Shown here piece after piece: positions 44,188 through 53,346 of a stretch of DNA of 64,000 bases (its first letter is position 1; every line of letters begins with the position of its first letter). The notes under the pieces were generated by a model that made no database searches, was not told where the DNA came from, and saw only the letters and a program-made list of their open reading frames with translations. The position numbers were made by a program, and so were the translations under genes. This DNA is from Imperialibacter sp. EC-SDR9 (GTDB lineage: Bacteria; Bacteroidota; Bacteroidia; Cytophagales; Cyclobacteriaceae): contig NZ_LR701591.1 in the NCBI RefSeq assembly GCF_902498805.1, positions 1-64,000 of the forward strand, read 5' to 3'.

Positions 44188-44285
44188 TCTTTTTGAACCT
44201 TAGGGTTGAAACGTTCAGTAAAATACGAAGTGTTGAGAAATTTCCTATTATGAAAAGAGAATAAAGAAAGTATTGGAAGCAAGAT

Positions 44286-46082
44286 TTATGCTTCCACTTT
44301 AATGCTGTCGTTACCAATCAATATGGGCTGACCAAACCTCCCTTCTTCGTCTCTGTTCTCCAGGTTGAGTACGCCACGTGGGCAAACTGATGAGCAAACG
44401 CCGCAGCCTACGCACGATGAGCGAACGATGTTTTGGCCTCTCTGGGCATACCAGCGCACATCTATTCCCATTTCGCAATAGGTGGAGCAGTTGCCGCAGC
44501 TGATGCACTGACCACCGTTGGTAGTAATGCGGAAGCGGCTTTTGAAGCGCTGCACAATGCCAAGATAGGCAGCCAGCGGACAGCCAAACCGGCACCACAC
44601 CCTATTGCCCATCAAAGGATAAAAACCAGTGCCCACCACGCCAGCGAAGCCAGCACCGATGTAAACACCATACACTTCTCTGAGTGTGTAGCTGTCGATC
44701 ACACCCAGCCAGGAGTTGCCCGACCAATAGGTGTACAGTACGCCGCCAGTCATCACAACAGAAAAGGCCAGCACTGCATGGATCATCCATCTTTCGATTT
44801 TCCATGCCTTCAATGATTTATCGGAAAGCTGACGGAAGGGGTCGCCCAAAGTTTCGGCCAATCCACCACAGCCGCACACCCAGGAACAGTACCATCTTTT
44901 GCCAAAGAAGTATACAAAAACTGGCACAGCAATGATGATCAACGCAATGCCCCAGCCCAGCATAAAGATGCCCAGGCTGCCTGAAGAGATAAGCTGGTTG
45001 AGCTCATTGTCAAAGAAGAAGTCGTAGTCGAGCGGCCAGATGTTTTTAAAGTCGAAATAGGGTTGGTTAAGCCTTAGGAGTATTTCGGGAATAAGGAAAG
45101 CGAAAGCTGTTTGAAAGAACATCACAGAAATCGTCCGCATAATCTGATATTTGCTATGGCGGTATTTAATGAACATCCGTACCCCCATTACAAGGATGCA
45201 AAGCGTGTAAATAAAACCATAAAGGAAAAAACGGCTGGCGTCACTGTTCTTTAGTAGCTGACTCACTGGATCGACCATGATGATCCATTCAGTCATGTAC
45301 TCGGGGAAGAAATACAAAATGATATAGAAGACAATAAGAAAGCTGCCAAGCATGATGCCGAGCCAGCCTTTGTTTTTCAAAGCACTGTGGAAGATGCCAT
45401 TGTTCTTAATGCCAGCCGGGCCATCAAGTTTGTTCTTAGGTAGCAAATACATCATTGCCCCAATAATTGGTAGCAGGTAACAAAGGGCCAAAAAGAGGCC
45501 CGGACTGGATTTGATTGGCCCGTGAGAGGCAAGTTTGGTAGCCTCGTACCTGATATCTCTGGCTTTGTAGCGGTCGATACCTACCTCACTGATAATGCCA
45601 TAATCGTTGATCGTGTTGGCCACTGACATCAGATCTTTCTTCAGCGCTTCTCTGGAATCATATTTTCTCCCCTCCAGCCAGTTGCCGTACTCCTCCATTT
45701 TTCGTCTCTTGAAAATAGTGCTGGTGTTGATCTTCGGGTAGATGTAGTTCAGCATTTCAAGGGAGAAAGTGTAGGGAGGAGGGCCCAGCTCGCTAATCAA
45801 TAGATTTATCTCTGATTCCTTGAGGGCAAAGAGCATCATTTGCTGCCTGTTGTAGGTGTTGATGCCTTTTTGGATGGTGCCGACAAACCCGAAATTCGTG
45901 CTGTATTCTGTGTCGACTATCTCCGGCGTGAAAGTGAGGATACCTTGGGTCTTTCCCTCGTGAGCAACAACTTTGTCAAAGTCACTCCTCGAAATTTTGT
46001 AGTCAGCCATAAAGAAGCTGGCCAGAAAAAGGCCAAAGCCAAGTATGAAAAGTGCCAGCCCGGTTAGTTGTATTGCTCTCAT
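44286..46082 (-). CDS. Membrane polyferredoxin-type 4Fe-4S protein
   Basis: The 598-residue protein has an N-terminal helix and a periplasmic stretch of about 170 residues. About six helices with the cysteine motifs RWYCSWVCGCGG (about 395-406) and VWCRFGCPL (about 491-499) follow. Two ferredoxin clusters sit at CISCGNCSTYC (about 520-530) and CVGCGVCSSVC (about 548-558). It resembles NosR/CcoG-like membrane iron-sulfur proteins that pass electrons across the inner membrane. It lies 18 bp after an FAD oxidoreductase gene and likely works with it. Confidence 0.87.
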   Translation of the reverse strand: MRAIQLTGLALFILGFGLFLASFFMADYKISRSDFDKVVAHEGKTQGILTFTPEIVDTEYSTNFGFVGTIQKGINTYNRQQMMLFALKESEINLLISELGPPPYTFSLEMLNYIYPKINTSTIFKRRKMEEYGNWLEGRKYDSREALKKDLMSVANTINDYGIISEVGIDRYKARDIRYEATKLASHGPIKSSPGLFLALCYLLPIIGAMMYLLPKNKLDGPAGIKNNGIFHSALKNKGWLGIMLGSFLIVFYIILYFFPEYMTEWIIMVDPVSQLLKNSDASRFFLYGFIYTLCILVMGVRMFIKYRHSKYQIMRTISVMFFQTAFAFLIPEILLRLNQPYFDFKNIWPLDYDFFFDNELNQLISSGSLGIFMLGWGIALIIIAVPVFVYFFGKRWYCSWVCGCGGLAETLGDPFRQLSDKSLKAWKIERWMIHAVLAFSVVMTGGVLYTYWSGNSWLGVIDSYTLREVYGVYIGAGFAGVVGTGFYPLMGNRVWCRFGCPLAAYLGIVQRFKSRFRITTNGGQCISCGNCSTYCEMGIDVRWYAQRGQNIVRSSCVGCGVCSSVCPRGVLNLENRDEEGRFGQPILIGNDSIKVEA

Positions 46083-46100
46083 CTCTTTCTTCCTCTTGCT

Positions 46101-47429
46101 TTAGAAAATACCAAACAGCTTTTTCTTCCTTTTCTTTTCGATTTCGAAATAAGGGAACTGCGTCGAAAATGCCGCTCTGATCTCCTGCTCACAGGTATCA
46201 AAAAACTCCGGATCAAAATTGGCCTTCTCGAGTTCGTTTATCACTCTATCTACTTTTGTTTTCTGCCTGATCCAGCCGTCCCAAACTTCGTGTCGCTGCC
46301 GGATGCCCATGGCATTCATGCCGAGCACAGTGCCGGTTGCCTGATCAAAATTAATTCTGATGCCCTTTTTCCCGGCAGCATGCTCCCACCAAAATGAGTC
46401 TACTCCTTCAGAAGCAATGGCGGGCACTGAACCATAGGTCTGATACTCGATATCAAGGAACTTGGCAGAATTGAACCAAATTCCAGGCACATACCTGGTT
46501 GGTTTATCAGTCAGGGTCAGAGCAAGCGTTTCTCCCATCATGCGGCCTGTGTACCACACCTGCTCTATGGCTTTCCGGTGAGGTAGCGGGTTTCGTAGTT
46601 CCGCACAGTCGCCAATGGCATAAACATCAGGCAAATTGGTCTGTAGATGGTCATCGACCAGAATGCCACGCTTGGTTTCGACGCCGAACGACTTGGCCAG
46701 GTCAATATTGGCATGCACACCGGCAGTCAGTCCTACTACCTGGCAGGGTATTTCCTCACCAGTACTGGTAATGATGGCAGAAGCTTTCCCATCAGGCCCT
46801 GCTTTTATCTCCTTCAACTCAGTGTCCAGCCGGAGGTCAATATGATGCTCAACAATGTGCCTGTTGATCATGGCCGACTCTTCCGCTGGCAAAACCAAAT
46901 CCCAAAAGCTTTTTTCTCGTACCAGAAAGGTCACAGGAATCTTTCGTGACGCCAGCATTTCCGCCAACTCAATGCCGATGAGTCCACCACCAACAATGAC
47001 TGCTCTTTTGCAATTCCCGGTGTTTTTCTCGAGCGTCTCCAAATCCTGATAGGAGTAGAGCCCCTGCACACCGGGTAAGTCCTGCCCGGGCCAGCCAAAC
47101 TTGTTGGGCTGTGAGCCAGTCGCCAATACTAGCTTATCGTACTTAATTTTTTTACCGGACTTCAATTGGAGGGATTTTGCCCCGGTTTCGATGCCAGTAA
47201 CAAAATCGAACACCAGGTCAATCTTGTTCTTTTCCCAAAACCAGTCCTCGTAGGGTTTGGTGTGTTCGTACTTCATGTGTCCCATGTAGATATACATGAG
47301 GGCTGTTCTGCTGAAGAAGTGTTCCGTTTCCCCCGAAATGACGGTAATCTGATCACCTCCTTGCTTTCTCACATGCCGGGCACAGGTAATGCCAGCGATT
47401 CCATTTCCAATAATGACGATGTGTGCCAT
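46101..47429 (-). CDS. FAD-dependent NAD(P)H oxidoreductase
   Basis: The 442-residue flavoprotein has the FAD-binding IIGNGIAGITCARHVRKQ (about 5-22), KYDKLVLATGSQP (about 98-110), the NAD-binding VIVGGGLIGIELAEML (about 142-157) and VYAIGDCAEL (about 272-281). It belongs to the rubredoxin/nitrite-reductase-type pyridine nucleotide oxidoreductases. A basic C-terminal tail (KKRKKKLFGIF) is unusual. It precedes the membrane polyferredoxin gene and probably feeds it electrons. Confidence 0.9.
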   Translation of the reverse strand: MAHIVIIGNGIAGITCARHVRKQGGDQITVISGETEHFFSRTALMYIYMGHMKYEHTKPYEDWFWEKNKIDLVFDFVTGIETGAKSLQLKSGKKIKYDKLVLATGSQPNKFGWPGQDLPGVQGLYSYQDLETLEKNTGNCKRAVIVGGGLIGIELAEMLASRKIPVTFLVREKSFWDLVLPAEESAMINRHIVEHHIDLRLDTELKEIKAGPDGKASAIITSTGEEIPCQVVGLTAGVHANIDLAKSFGVETKRGILVDDHLQTNLPDVYAIGDCAELRNPLPHRKAIEQVWYTGRMMGETLALTLTDKPTRYVPGIWFNSAKFLDIEYQTYGSVPAIASEGVDSFWWEHAAGKKGIRINFDQATGTVLGMNAMGIRQRHEVWDGWIRQKTKVDRVINELEKANFDPEFFDTCEQEIRAAFSTQFPYFEIEKKRKKKLFGIF

Positions 47430-47439
47430 AAGTATGCTC

Positions 47440-47447
47440 CAAACTTA
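47440..47447 (-). promoter_or_regulatory. Candidate promoter -7 element of the FAD oxidoreductase gene
   Basis: On the minus strand this reads TAAGTTTG, matching TAnnTTTG, 10 bases before the ATG, which would give an almost leaderless transcript. Confidence 0.4.
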
Positions 47448-47573
47448 GCTAGCAGACCGCAATTGCTTTGTCTTAGCAGCGACCGAACCAGACAGTGAAG
47501 ATACAAAAGCAACGATTAGTTGTAACGTTCGATGCTTTTAACTCGATCAATTGTTTATTTGGATGGAGTAACT

Positions 47574-48965
47574 TTAGAAGTGCAAACCAAAGCTATACCC
47601 GGGCCAGTACTGTACGTTCAGGCTTTCTTCCCTTGTTTTGAACACCTCCTGGCCAATGTTCAGGTCTTGCCCTTCGTGGAAATAGGCGTTGAACGATAGT
47701 CCAATAAACAAATGAGGCCCCCTTTTTTTCCTTCTCAAGCCAAATTCCGCATGAATTTTATGTAACAGGCTGAGCCTGGGGTCAAAATTCTTGGTTCGGT
47801 TGAGGTAAAGCGTTCGTATGCCCGCACTTAAAAACCAGCGGGCATTTATTGTATCGGCCCCTATCATAGAGTGCTTGTTGTAAAACACCTTCATGAATCC
47901 ATAGCCCAGTCCCCACTTTACCTGGTTTCTGAAGCCGTCGAAAGGATTGTATGCGAATATGAGTGCATTTTGATTGACTACTTTGAACCGCCCCGTAAAG
48001 GGCATTTGTGAAGGTGTGTAAGTGCAGTTTTGACAGTTGCCCGTGGTGCGTTCCAGCACAGTTGCAAACAGCTCGTCGGTGAAAAGCCGGGTGTGTACAC
48101 CGCTGGATCCAAAGTTAAGAGGCCCCACCTGCGTGCCGTACGTGGGCACGGAAGAGCCCTGGTAAGGACTCGGCTTAAAGATGTTGATCAAACCTATTTG
48201 CGTGCCGTGCACTTTCCTGGCTATGTTGATGAGGCCAAACTGCGTTCCGTCCATTTCGCTTGAAACATTCACCAGGCCGAGTTGAAAGCCCCGGTCGGGG
48301 CCCGGCGGGGAAGAGTTTTTGCCTTCCATTTGTACTGCCCGGTTGATGGTACCCAACTGCAAGCCACTAAGTTCGCCATAAGTGTAGTTGAACAACAGGG
48401 AAGCCTGGCTGCCGGTCATGCCACGAATAGCAATATTATAGAGCCCAGCCATTTGCACTCCGAAAACTTGTTTGCCAGCCATATTCCCCAGCCCAGCCAA
48501 CTGAAAGCCGTGCACGTAGCCATTGTTGAAGTTGAACCCGCCTGTTAGCTGGATGCCTTCGACGTTGTTTCTGACAAAATTGAGGAGCCCGGAAAACTGG
48601 ATGCCCTTTAAGTTGCAGGAAAAACCTTCGTTGACAATGGAGAGCTCTTCGCCATCTGTCAGATTAAAGTAAGCCTGGCTTCCGATAACGTTGGCCAGCC
48701 CTGCTATCTGGATGCCAGTGCTTGAGTTGGTGTTGATATTTGAAATGCCGCCCAGTTCAAAGTGGTGGCTGCCCGCCGACAAGCCACCGAACAGGTTAAG
48801 GGAAAATTTATTGAAATAGAAGCCACTTTCCAGTCCGTTCGTGCCTATGCCCGAAAAAAAGGAGAGCTGGAATGTTCTTTCCTTGTACCTGCTTTTAGCC
48901 GGTTGACTAAGCAGATCGCCGTAGACTGCACAAATAGTGAGCAGCAAAAAAATTACTCTATTCAA
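47574..48965 (-). CDS. LA_2272-type surface repeat protein
   Basis: The 463-residue precursor has a signal peptide (about 1-20). Residues 50-285 are built from short beta repeats of the form GxQxAGLxN (examples GFQLAGLGNMAGK, GVQMAGLYNIA, GTQIGLINIF), as in proteins named LA_2272 surface repeat. The C-terminal 170 residues look like a barrel or strand-rich domain ending GYSFGLHF. Role is unknown; it is probably outer-membrane or surface located. Confidence 0.8.
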   Translation of the reverse strand: MNRVIFLLLTICAVYGDLLSQPAKSRYKERTFQLSFFSGIGTNGLESGFYFNKFSLNLFGGLSAGSHHFELGGISNINTNSSTGIQIAGLANVIGSQAYFNLTDGEELSIVNEGFSCNLKGIQFSGLLNFVRNNVEGIQLTGGFNFNNGYVHGFQLAGLGNMAGKQVFGVQMAGLYNIAIRGMTGSQASLLFNYTYGELSGLQLGTINRAVQMEGKNSSPPGPDRGFQLGLVNVSSEMDGTQFGLINIARKVHGTQIGLINIFKPSPYQGSSVPTYGTQVGPLNFGSSGVHTRLFTDELFATVLERTTGNCQNCTYTPSQMPFTGRFKVVNQNALIFAYNPFDGFRNQVKWGLGYGFMKVFYNKHSMIGADTINARWFLSAGIRTLYLNRTKNFDPRLSLLHKIHAEFGLRRKKRGPHLFIGLSFNAYFHEGQDLNIGQEVFKTREESLNVQYWPGYSFGLHF

Positions 48966-49046
48966 AACTTTATCCTTTACCTGTTTAACCTTCAGATAAA
49001 GGACGACCGTAGGCCGAGAGAATTACAGTGGAGATGAAAATGGGCC

Positions 49047-50057
49047 TTACTTGCCCTTGTGCCCTGGCAGAAAGTTGAGGAGGCTTTCGAGGGAGAGGAA
49101 TCTTTGGTCTGCTACCACCCAACTGGTGGCATTTCCCTCAGTTTCAATGGTGAGTTTAATTGTTGCATTCGCATCGCCAGGCAAATAGCCATGCCTTTCC
49201 AGTGCCCGTTTTGTCCAGTTATGGGCCTGTGAATTTCCAAATAAAGAAAACGTTTTGCCTTCTTTTGTCGGCAACAGCACTCTGCCATTTAGCAGATCAA
49301 ACCCAAACCCTTCGTGGTACAGGCTTTCTTCTAACTGCCCGTTTAGTGCCAAATCCTCAGGCAGTCCCTCAACCAAAGGGCTATTGAAATTGGTCAGCCA
49401 AAGTCTGTCAGCAAACTCCATCGCCAGGTGGAAATCATGTGTGGATACCACAATAGCTTTTTCTTTTTCAAGAGCAAGTTGTCTAAGTAGCATAAATATT
49501 TCGACACTGTTGTTCAGATCGAGAAACGCCGTGGGCTCATCGAGGATCATCAAGTCGCCGTCTTGCGCCACCGCTCTGGCTATCATAGCTTTCTGGTACT
49601 GGCCGTCACTCAGTTCGCCTACTTTTTTATTCAGTAGGTAGTTGATTTTGGTGAGAGCGACAGCCTCATTCACGGCTGCCCTGTCTTCTTTTGAAAGCAA
49701 GCCGAGCCAGTTGGTATAAGGATGGCGGCCCAGTGCCACCAACTCTTCAACAGAAAGGTTCCCGCCGCCCACCTTTTCAGTGAGCACCAGGCTAACCTTT
49801 GTGGCAAGCTCCTGGATGCTGTATGCTTGAACAGGCTGATTGACAAGAAGAACCTCGCCAGACAGGGGAGGCTGCAATCCGGCGATTGTTCGCAGCAGCG
49901 TTGACTTTCCGACACCATTTTGTCCCAGCAAGCAAACCACCTCACCCGGATTGATATCCAGGTTGATGTCTTTCAAAAGCGGGGTAGGGTGGCCTTTTAC
50001 GAAGTAGCCGACACTCAAATGCCGCAATTTCATCACCGCTTTGTTGTTAACGATCAT
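49047..50057 (-). CDS. btuD: Cobalamin/iron-type ABC ATPase with C-terminal extension
   Basis: The 336-residue ATPase has Walker A GQNGVGKST (about 44-52), signature LSDGQYQK (about 148-155), Walker B LMILDEPTAFLD (about 168-179) and STHD. About 95 residues beyond the usual FecE/BtuD end carry no motif I recognise. It overlaps the permease gene by 4 bp. I start at ATG 50057; a longer frame is only possible by reading back through the permease gene. The B12 assignment rests on the nearby riboswitch and BtuB/BtuG genes. Confidence 0.85.
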   Translation of the reverse strand: MIVNNKAVMKLRHLSVGYFVKGHPTPLLKDINLDINPGEVVCLLGQNGVGKSTLLRTIAGLQPPLSGEVLLVNQPVQAYSIQELATKVSLVLTEKVGGGNLSVEELVALGRHPYTNWLGLLSKEDRAAVNEAVALTKINYLLNKKVGELSDGQYQKAMIARAVAQDGDLMILDEPTAFLDLNNSVEIFMLLRQLALEKEKAIVVSTHDFHLAMEFADRLWLTNFNSPLVEGLPEDLALNGQLEESLYHEGFGFDLLNGRVLLPTKEGKTFSLFGNSQAHNWTKRALERHGYLPGDANATIKLTIETEGNATSWVVADQRFLSLESLLNFLPGHKGK

Positions 50058-51109
50058 AACGAGTACCTCAGGTTTCGTTTGCTCACAATGATCCAGATAA
50101 CGATGGGGCCACCAATCAGAGAAGTCACGGCATTGATGGGTAGCAACTGCGATGTGCCCGGGAGCTGAGCAATTAAGTCGCAAAAAAGCATTGTGCCTGC
50201 GCCCATCAGGCAGACCAGCGGAATAAGCAGCAGGTGGTTCGAAGTCGGAAACAGCATGCGAACCATATGTGGCACGGCAATGCCAATAAAGGCAATAGGC
50301 CCGCAAAAAGCAGTGACACTACCCGCCAGCAGGCAGGTGCTGATAATGATAGTGAGCCGGGCTCGCTTGATGTTGAGCCCCATGCTTCGGGCGTACTGCT
50401 CACCAAGCAAGAGCATATTGAGTTGCTTGGCCGAGGCAAAAGAGAGCAACAGACCAATTATGATTACAGGCGCAAAGATTTGCATTTCCTCCCAACTAAG
50501 TCCGCCTAGACTTCCGAATGACCAAAGCATATAAGCCTGGATGTCTTCGGCCTGGCTGAAGTATTGCATGATGCTGACGAGGGCTCCCGTGGTGCTGCTA
50601 AACATCAGTCCCACGATGAGGAGGCTCATGGCGTCACGCAGTGAGCGGGCCACGGAGATAACGGCTATCATGACAAGAATGGCTCCGAGCGCTGCGGCAA
50701 GTACCTGAGCACTGGCAAAAAGCTGCCCACCCAGCTGATGAAGCCCCAACGAAGCTCCGCCCAGAATGAGCAAGGCGGCACCAAGGCTGGCGCCGGAGCT
50801 AATGCCAAGCACAAATGGCCCGGCCAAAGGATTCCGGAAGAAGGTCTGCATTTGCAGCCCGCTGATGCCTAAAGCGGCGCCAACTAATATCGCTGTCAAT
50901 GCCTTAGGCAGCCTGAAGTTGACGATAATTTCCTGCCAGGCTTCATTTTGACTGGTAAAGCCAGATACGATTTTCAGTGCGTCAAATGCCGGGATTACTA
51001 CCGACCCCAGGGCCAGGCTGAGAAGGAAAAGCATGAAAATCACAAGACTGAGAAGCACGAAATACTTCCACCATTGCTTCCACGACTGTTGGATGAAATC
51101 CCTAAGCAT
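50054..51109 (-). CDS. btuC: FecCD/BtuC-type ABC permease
   Basis: The 351-residue permease has about 9-10 helices and FecCD family marks: VNFRLPKALTAILVGAALGI (about 62-81), NPLAGPFVLGISSGASLGAA (about 92-111), and GPIAFIGIAVPHMVRM (about 270-285). Its partners are the ATPase downstream (4-bp overlap) and the substrate-binding lipoprotein upstream (8-bp gap). Vitamin B12 is the likely cargo from context; heme or siderophore iron cannot be excluded. Confidence 0.88.
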   Translation of the reverse strand: MLRDFIQQSWKQWWKYFVLLSLVIFMLFLLSLALGSVVIPAFDALKIVSGFTSQNEAWQEIIVNFRLPKALTAILVGAALGISGLQMQTFFRNPLAGPFVLGISSGASLGAALLILGGASLGLHQLGGQLFASAQVLAAALGAILVMIAVISVARSLRDAMSLLIVGLMFSSTTGALVSIMQYFSQAEDIQAYMLWSFGSLGGLSWEEMQIFAPVIIIGLLLSFASAKQLNMLLLGEQYARSMGLNIKRARLTIIISTCLLAGSVTAFCGPIAFIGIAVPHMVRMLFPTSNHLLLIPLVCLMGAGTMLFCDLIAQLPGTSQLLPINAVTSLIGGPIVIWIIVSKRNLRYSL

Positions 51110-51117
51110 GGCACAGA

Positions 51118-52257
51118 TTAGGGTAATTTTCTGTAAAAATAAAGTTTGTGGTCGGGTAGGAGCTCAGGATGCATAATATGTATCAGGTCGGCTAGCACAA
51201 TATCCGGCCTGCTATATCCCTCCTCCAGATAGTTATTTCCACCCTTTTTGTTCAACTGATTGTCGTAGTTGTAAACGGCGCTGTTTTTCCAGGCACTAAA
51301 CAAACCGTACCTGCTTTCTTGCGCCTTCATTTCCTGCAGCGTCGTGAAGGAGGCCACTCCAAACCAGTAATCGGCTTTCAAACCCTTTTCAAACACAGAC
51401 TCAAAACTTAACTCAAGCCATCCATTTTCGTCTGTTTCTTTCCACAGGTAGTTACCCCCTGCGTCCTCAAAAAAAGCCGCTCCGTAGTTTTTGCCTCCAG
51501 GAAGAAACCATGTGTCTCCATAGACCACGCCCGTCAGCACGGTTGGCTTTGCTTCGGCTTTCTGCGCTTCGGCTTTTAGTTCCAGATAGTTTTGTTCTAT
51601 CACGTTGAAAATAGAATCGGCCTCGTCAAGTTTGTTAAAGAAAGCAGCCGTGAACTTGATCCATTCTGCTCGGCCAAGAGGCGTCGTTTCCAGGTAATCG
51701 GCATTGTATAACATGTCGATGCCAGCTTGCTCCAGCCTTTCGTCAGTTGATCGGTCGTTCCCCATGGAAAAGGTAAACAATGCTTCTGGCTTCAGGTTGA
51801 GGCACGACTCAAAGTTGACGCCGGCACCGTCCCCAATTTCGACCAGCTCACCACTTTCGAGCCTGCTCTGGAAAACCTTGGAGTACACATAGTCTGCATT
51901 GGCGAAGCCCTTCAGACTGTACACTTCGCCAATGGCTGAAAAATGAGGAAGGTGGGTAGTGCTGGTGGCTGCCACCTTGGTAAGCGGCACTTTCACAATT
52001 GTGTAGCCTTCAAAAGCGGTGTGTGCATCGCTTTTTTTGTCAACCAAAGCATACCTTATCGCCTTACCGGCACCCTTCCACGGCTGCTTCACCACCACTT
52101 CTGTCCAATCTGAGTGCCTGGCAATGACAAGCCCGCTTGCATACTTTATGTAAGAGGCCTGACCTGGATGGTCAGTTGCCGTTTCAGCCTTTTTTTGTTG
52201 GCAGGAGAACGTAAGCCCCGCTAAAAGGGAGACGAAAAGAAGTGTTTTGTTGAACAT
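51118..52257 (-). CDS. btuF: ABC substrate-binding lipoprotein (BtuF/FecB-like)
   Basis: The 379-residue precursor has a lipobox (GLTFSC, about Cys19). The mature part is a two-lobed periplasmic binding domain of the FhuD/BtuF class (LVIARHSDWTEVVVKQPW early, LPHFSAIGEVYSLKGFANAD, then the FESCLNLKPEALFTF hinge region). I start at 52257 because that ATG begins the signal peptide; 18 upstream residues in frame look untranslated. It would hand substrate to BtuC-BtuD. Confidence 0.85.
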   Translation of the reverse strand: MFNKTLLFVSLLAGLTFSCQQKKAETATDHPGQASYIKYASGLVIARHSDWTEVVVKQPWKGAGKAIRYALVDKKSDAHTAFEGYTIVKVPLTKVAATSTTHLPHFSAIGEVYSLKGFANADYVYSKVFQSRLESGELVEIGDGAGVNFESCLNLKPEALFTFSMGNDRSTDERLEQAGIDMLYNADYLETTPLGRAEWIKFTAAFFNKLDEADSIFNVIEQNYLELKAEAQKAEAKPTVLTGVVYGDTWFLPGGKNYGAAFFEDAGGNYLWKETDENGWLELSFESVFEKGLKADYWFGVASFTTLQEMKAQESRYGLFSAWKNSAVYNYDNQLNKKGGNNYLEEGYSRPDIVLADLIHIMHPELLPDHKLYFYRKLP

Positions 52258-52349
52258 GGTGCGGCAAAAATAAAACAATCCGCCCCTTTTGGGAACGGAT
52301 TGCATTTTCATTTCGATTATGTGCTTTGCCCGTCGGGCAGCGGAGCTTT

Positions 52350-52811
52350 TTATCTGATCTTATTGCCTCCCGCCAGCATAGTGGCATATTCTTTTATTTC
52401 TTCGTAAGTATCCTTTTCAAGTACCGCTTTTGCGTCGCCAGACTTAGGTGGGTTGTACACGCCTTTGGATTCCCACCACTGTAGCGCATGTTTCTTGGCT
52501 TCGTTGGTATCCACCTCGAACTGCTTTATGCAAGTGTCGCATACAAGCCAGGTCTGGTCTTTTTCAGCCGTTTTTTCAAAAATGATCCCTCTCATTTTTG
52601 TAGCATTGGCATCTTTCTGCTTAAAATGAGCAGTAGTATACCCAAGCGTTTCGGGCTCGACCATCTTATGATCCCAATATTCCTTTGAGCTAACTACCTC
52701 AGAGGTAGTAAGTGCATATCCTTCATTGTACTCCAGAAGGGTTTTGCAAATTTTGCACTGTGAAACAGGAGTTTTTTCCTTTTTACCAAATAGCTTTCCA
52801 ATAAACGACAT
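52350..52811 (-). CDS. Small zinc-ribbon-like protein upstream of btuF
   Basis: The 153-residue soluble protein has CKICKTLLEY at about 19-28 and CDTCIKQF at about 93-100. Two CxxC pairs of this kind suggest a zinc ribbon or rubredoxin-like fold. No family is named. It precedes btuF on the same strand by 92 bp, so the two may share a transcript. Its own role in B12 uptake, if any, is unknown. Confidence 0.7.
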   Translation of the reverse strand: MSFIGKLFGKKEKTPVSQCKICKTLLEYNEGYALTTSEVVSSKEYWDHKMVEPETLGYTTAHFKQKDANATKMRGIIFEKTAEKDQTWLVCDTCIKQFEVDTNEAKKHALQWWESKGVYNPPKSGDAKAVLEKDTYEEIKEYATMLAGGNKIR

Positions 52812-52902
52812 CGTAGTATTTTATAATTCTAGTTTTCGACCTAAACCAATGTAAGGACGCTTTAACTGGGGTTGAGGTTGCGTGCGCAGCTCAAATTTCT
52901 TC

Positions 52903-52910
52903 CAAATATA
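52903..52910 (-). promoter_or_regulatory. Candidate promoter -7 element for 52811 leftward
   Basis: On the minus strand this reads TATATTTG, matching TAnnTTTG, about 92 bp before the zinc-ribbon gene start. It may drive that gene and btuFCD. Confidence 0.4.
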
Positions 52911-53049
52911 CCCTCAACTGGCATAAAGGTTACTTGAAAAGGTATTAAAAAGTGTTAAATCGGAGAATTTTTACAGAATCGTTTTAACATCATTACAATT
53001 ATTGCGTATTTCGCAGCGACCGTTGGTTTCTGCCTCAACTCATCAGCAG

Positions 53050-53205
53050 TAGTAGCAGAATTAAAAGGGAACCCCGTTAAAATCGGGGGCTGTCCCCGCA
53101 ACTGTAAGCCTACAAAGGCCTCTATCAAATAGTCACTGTTCCGATAAACCGGGGTGGGAAGGCGATAGACGGGCCAGGCGAGCCAGGAGACCTGCCATAG
53201 TCAAA
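53050..53205 (+). promoter_or_regulatory. Cobalamin (AdoCbl) riboswitch
   Basis: The plus-strand leader before btuB has the class hallmarks: AAAAGGGAACCCCGTTAAAA near 53063-53082, CGGGGGCTGTCCCCGCAACT (53085-53104), and the B12 box AGCCAGGAGACCTGCC at 53181-53196. Binding of adenosylcobalamin would repress the downstream receptor and BtuG-like genes when B12 is plentiful. The expression platform lies in 53205-53340, where a GAAGAGGCCG/CCGGCTTC hairpin could block translation. Confidence 0.95.
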
Positions 53206-53346
53206 CAATTCAAAGCTTTCGGGTGAAAAGCGGCGGATGATCTGAAGAGGCCGTGTTCCGGCTTCACATTTCATTCCACCTTATTCCCTCTACAGCTTTG
53301 AGTTAAGTTAACAAACTGGGCTTGCCCGTTAATTTAATTCAAAGAG

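Noticed and set aside
52327-52339. TGCCCG-T-CGGGCA palindrome between btuF and the zinc-ribbon gene
   Set aside because: A T run follows only on the plus strand, where no gene is transcribed, and it is a single copy here, so neither a terminator for btuF's neighbours nor a REP element is supported.
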